Shown one piece after another: positions 61,432 to 64,000 of a DNA stretch of 64,000 bases. Made by a program: the position numbers and the translations under genes. How positions within the stretch are numbered: the stretch's first letter is position 1; the number at the start of each line of letters is the position of its first letter. The DNA is from Bin5 sp965232575 (GTDB lineage: Bacteria; Chloroflexota; Anaerolineae; Caldilineales; Caldilineaceae). The stretch is taken from positions 1,711,522-1,775,521 of the forward strand of contig CBDDPZ010000008.1 of NCBI GenBank assembly GCA_965232575.1. The letters are read 5' to 3'. The notes below the pieces were generated by a model. That model was not told the origin of the DNA, searched no databases, and saw only the letters and a list, made by a program, of their open reading frames with translations.

Positions 61432-62337
61432 ATGCGCTTAACGCTCCGCCAGCGGCAAATCATCTGGGCGTACATCTTTATGAGCGTGGCCCTGGTCTTC
61501 TTTGTTGTCATTCGCTGGTACCCGACGATCCTCGCCTTTAATGTCAGCTTCCGCGACTGGAACGTGTTCGAAGGCTCTGGACCCTGGGTGGGATTGGAGA
61601 ATTACCAGGAAATCTGGCAGGATGCCGGCAAGCCGCGCAGCTCAGTGACAGCCGCCTTTTCCAATACCGTTCGCTACGTCCTGTTCGGTGTGCCCTCGCA
61701 GCTGGTTATCGCGCTTGCCATTGCCCTGCTCCTCGCCCAAATCCGGAGCCTTTCCGCCGTCTTCCGCGTCGCCTATTTCGCGCCCTATGTGACATCGGCT
61801 GTCGCGGTCGCCTTCGTCTGGAACTGGCTCTATCAACCTGAGACCGGCCTGATCAACCAGGCGCTGGACCTTGTTGGCCTGCCTCAACAGCCCTTCACCA
61901 AGAGCCCCGCGCAGGCGCTGCCATCGATCACCGCAGTTGCCGTATGGCAGAATCTCGGTTTTGCAGTCATCATCTTTCTGGCCGGCATCCAGCAGATTCC
62001 CGGCCATTATTACGAAGCGGCCCGCATTGACGGGGCCAATGCCTGGCAACTGTTCTGGCGCATCACCCTTCCCCTTCTCAATCCCATCATTGTCTACCTG
62101 ACCGTCCTCGGCACCATCTCCTACCTGCGGCTGTTTGCTCTCGTCCAAAATATGAGCCCCCAGGGTACCGGAGGGCCGCTGAAAAGTACGACCACCGTCG
62201 TGCTGGAGGTCTATCGCGAGGGGTTTTCCAGCTACAAGATGGGCTACGCCGGCGCGCTCACCGTGCTTCTCTTCTTTCTGATCCTGCTGATTACAATCAT
62301 CCAGCTGCGCTTTTTTTCGCGGCGGGTTGAGTATTAG
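61432..62337 (+). CDS. Sugar ABC transporter permease (MalF/UgpA type)
   Basis: 301 residues with six predicted transmembrane helices (QIIWAYIFMSVALVFFVVI, LVIALAIALLLAQI, AVLTV-type C-terminal helix). The EAA loop reads YYEAARIDGANAWQLFWRITLPLL near 200-223 and contacts the ATPase. It pairs with the next permease. The start lies 165 nt after the binding-protein stop, past the hairpin. Confidence 0.95.
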   Translation: MRLTLRQRQIIWAYIFMSVALVFFVVIRWYPTILAFNVSFRDWNVFEGSGPWVGLENYQEIWQDAGKPRSSVTAAFSNTVRYVLFGVPSQLVIALAIALLLAQIRSLSAVFRVAYFAPYVTSAVAVAFVWNWLYQPETGLINQALDLVGLPQQPFTKSPAQALPSITAVAVWQNLGFAVIIFLAGIQQIPGHYYEAARIDGANAWQLFWRITLPLLNPIIVYLTVLGTISYLRLFALVQNMSPQGTGGPLKSTTTVVLEVYREGFSSYKMGYAGALTVLLFFLILLITIIQLRFFSRRVEY

Positions 62338-62363
62338 GCGGGGGCGCCCGGGAACTGTTGGCC

Positions 62364-63269
62364 ATGACTACTTCTGCAGAAATCGGCACTGAGGGCACAC
62401 TGCAGATCGCGGAACATTTCGTCCCTGCCCAAAGGGGGGGCAAGCGCCGCTTCGGCTGGGGGCTGCTGATTGCATATCTCCTTCTGGCTATCGGCGGCGT
62501 TTGCATGGTCACGCCCTTTTTCTGGATGATTCTGACCAGCGTAAAGCCGGCGCCCGAACTGGTAAACTTCTCCTTTTTTCCCGAGAACCCCACCCTGCAA
62601 AACTACCTGAATGTGCTCAATACCAGCAGTTTCGAGCGTTGGTATCTGAACAGCATTATCGTTGCCGTGATAAGTACGACAAGCGTCGTCTTTTTCGACA
62701 CCCTGGTCGGCTACACGCTCAACAAATTCGATTTCCCGGGCAAGAATATCATCTTCATCGGTATGCTCGGCACACTCATGATCCCGACCGAAATGCTGAT
62801 CATACCCTGGTACACAATGAGCGTGGACTGGAACTGGCACATCGGCTACACCCAATACTGGGGGATCGCCTTTCCCGGCGTCATCACCGCCGCCGGCATC
62901 TTTCTCATGCGCCAGTTCTTCGACGGTGTCCCCAATGAACTCCTGGACGCCGCCCGCATGGATGGCATGAACGAGTTCGGTATCTGGTGGCGCATCGCCG
63001 CGCCGCTGGTCAAACCGGCCATCGCAGCGCTGGCGATCTTCAACTTTATCGGCAACTGGAACGCCTACCTGTGGCCGCTGATCCTGGCCAACAGTCGCGA
63101 GTTCTATACCTTGCCCGTCGGCCTCAGTTTCTTCCGCGGCGAATCCACCACGCACTGGGAGAAAATCATGACCGCGGCCAGCCTTGCCAGCATCCCTCTG
63201 CTCATTGTCTTCCTGGTCTTCCAACGCCAGATCATCAGAGGGATCGCTCTCACAGGGCTGAAAGGTTGA
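62364..63269 (+). CDS. Sugar ABC transporter permease (MalG/UgpE type)
   Basis: 301 residues from the ATG at 62364; an in-frame TTG at 62358 is an alternative. Six helices are predicted (GLLIAYLLLAIGGVCMVTP, WYLNSIIVAVISTTSVVFF). The EAA loop LLDAARMDGMNEFGIWWRIAAPLVKP lies near 194-219. The C-terminal QRQIIRGIALTGLKG is the classic MalG-type ending. It forms the membrane channel with the preceding permease. Confidence 0.95.
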   Translation: MTTSAEIGTEGTLQIAEHFVPAQRGGKRRFGWGLLIAYLLLAIGGVCMVTPFFWMILTSVKPAPELVNFSFFPENPTLQNYLNVLNTSSFERWYLNSIIVAVISTTSVVFFDTLVGYTLNKFDFPGKNIIFIGMLGTLMIPTEMLIIPWYTMSVDWNWHIGYTQYWGIAFPGVITAAGIFLMRQFFDGVPNELLDAARMDGMNEFGIWWRIAAPLVKPAIAALAIFNFIGNWNAYLWPLILANSREFYTLPVGLSFFRGESTTHWEKIMTAASLASIPLLIVFLVFQRQIIRGIALTGLKG

Positions 63270-63381
63270 GCCCGAAGGCGGCACGACAAACGGAGCGTCT
63301 TTCAACTTCCCCAGCGAAGTTGCAATCATAGTGCATCAACCTATCGCGCACATCACAGTTAAATCGAAGAGGAGTTCTCTC

Positions 63382-64000
63382 TTGAAGTTACACGAATACC
63401 AGTCGAAGCGGGTCTTCGCCCAATACGGCGTGCCCATCCCCAACGGGGAAGTCGCGGCCACGCCGGCCGAAGCGCGTGCCATCGCTGAGCGGATCGGCAA
63501 ACCGGTCGTCATCAAGAGCCAGGTGCTGGTCGGCGGGCGCGGCAAGGCCGGCGGCATCAAGTTGGCCGGCACGCCGGTTGAGGCCGAGGAAACGGCCGGA
63601 CAGATCCTCGGTATGGACATCAAAGGCCTGACCGTGAAGAAAGTGTTGGTGGATGAGGCCGCCGACATCCGTTCTGAAATCTACCTGGGCGCCGTCCTCG
63701 ACCGCGGCGCGCGTAAGGTGGCGATCATGGCCAGCAGCGAGGGCGGCGTCGAAATCGAAGAGGTCGCCGCCCAAACGCCCGATAAGATAATCACCGTCCA
63801 CGTCCACCCTCTTCTGGGCATGCAAGGCTACCAGGCCCGCCAGCTGGCCTATGGCATCGGACTGCCCAAGGAACATATCTCCGCCTTCACCAGGATCGCC
63901 CGGAGCCTCTACCGGGCCTTTGTCGAGAGTGATGCCAGTCTCGCCGAGATCAATCCGCTCGTCATCAACGGAGACAACCGGTTGCAGGCCGTTGACGGCA
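63382..64000 (+). CDS. sucC: Succinyl-CoA synthetase (ADP-forming) beta subunit, 3' end outside window
   Basis: The visible part is about 206 residues, from TTG 63382 with GAGGAG 7 nt upstream. It starts MKLHEYQSKRVFAQYGVPIP, with the ATP-grasp pattern VVIKSQVLVGGRGKAGGIKLA, then VDEAADIRSEIYLGAVLDR, IMASSEGGVEIEEVA and LAEINPLVING, which carries metal-binding Glu/Asn. It converts succinyl-CoA to succinate with nucleotide triphosphate formation in the TCA cycle. The frame is open to the right edge. sucD would be expected next. Confidence 0.95.
   Translation, partial: MKLHEYQSKRVFAQYGVPIPNGEVAATPAEARAIAERIGKPVVIKSQVLVGGRGKAGGIKLAGTPVEAEETAGQILGMDIKGLTVKKVLVDEAADIRSEIYLGAVLDRGARKVAIMASSEGGVEIEEVAAQTPDKIITVHVHPLLGMQGYQARQLAYGIGLPKEHISAFTRIARSLYRAFVESDASLAEINPLVINGDNRLQAVDG

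Overview
The window is GC-rich (roughly 60 percent) bacterial chromosome with about 50 genes on both strands. No rRNA, tRNA, CRISPR array, prophage or transposase gene was seen. The likely source is a Chloroflexota bacterium, perhaps near Caldilineae or Anaerolineae. This is inferred from the lipoprotein style (LAAC lipobox followed by Thr-Pro-Glu or Ala-Pro-Glu linkers), the sugar ABC transporter with an alanine-rich mature N-terminus, the paired exporter ABC half-transporters and the dense palindromic intergenic repeats. No marker gene was available to confirm it.

Layout: 1-3461 (minus) is a secreted subtilisin-like protease with CARDB repeats that runs off the left edge. 3746-9650 (minus) is a formate dehydrogenase operon: a NuoE-NuoF fusion, a NuoG-like ferredoxin subunit, a selenocysteine-containing catalytic subunit with a recognisable SECIS hairpin, and FdhD. 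9916-17551 (plus) holds an O-antigen-ligase-like membrane protein, lipoyl synthase, aconitase and oligoendopeptidase F. 17742-23218 (minus) holds a RelA/SpoT homologue, MiaA, YraN and an SPFH protein. 23826-30014 (plus) has a SAM-I riboswitch and terminator ahead of a PLP sulfur-amino-acid enzyme, then two lipoproteins, a GNAT protein and malate dehydrogenase. 30105-31803 (minus) has a truncated MazG-like gene, RluD and LspA.

31934-44204 (plus) contains a nitrilase-fold protein lacking its cysteine, a DUF402 protein, histidine genes (hisH, a hisA-Nudix fusion, hisF, hisE) interleaved with a phosphatase-like protein, a Na+/H+ antiporter and a RelE-like-domain/UvrD-helicase fusion, and then guaB and purA. 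44364-54243 has two ABC half-transporters, an MntA/HepT toxin-antitoxin pair, purB, an RlmM-like methyltransferase, dtd, and a radical SAM/HhH repair-type protein with a consensus LexA box inside its promoter. 54534-57541 (minus) has a membrane protein, a dihydroorotate-dehydrogenase-like protein, a threonine-dehydratase-like enzyme and hisB. 57823-63269 (plus) looks like a carbohydrate locus: a BadF/NAGK-type kinase, an amidohydrolase and an ABC importer. sucC runs off the right edge.

The most unusual feature is a set of palindromic repeats. One group (A, B, C) shares TTTGCG...CGCAAA-like ends. A second group (D to I) has different arms joined by a common AACTGC/AACGGC/CAGTT core. Copies lie between genes, nest inside one another, sit in frame inside coding regions (relA, yraN, an AttH-like lipoprotein), and supply start or stop codons (fdhF, miaA, yraN, the PLP enzyme).
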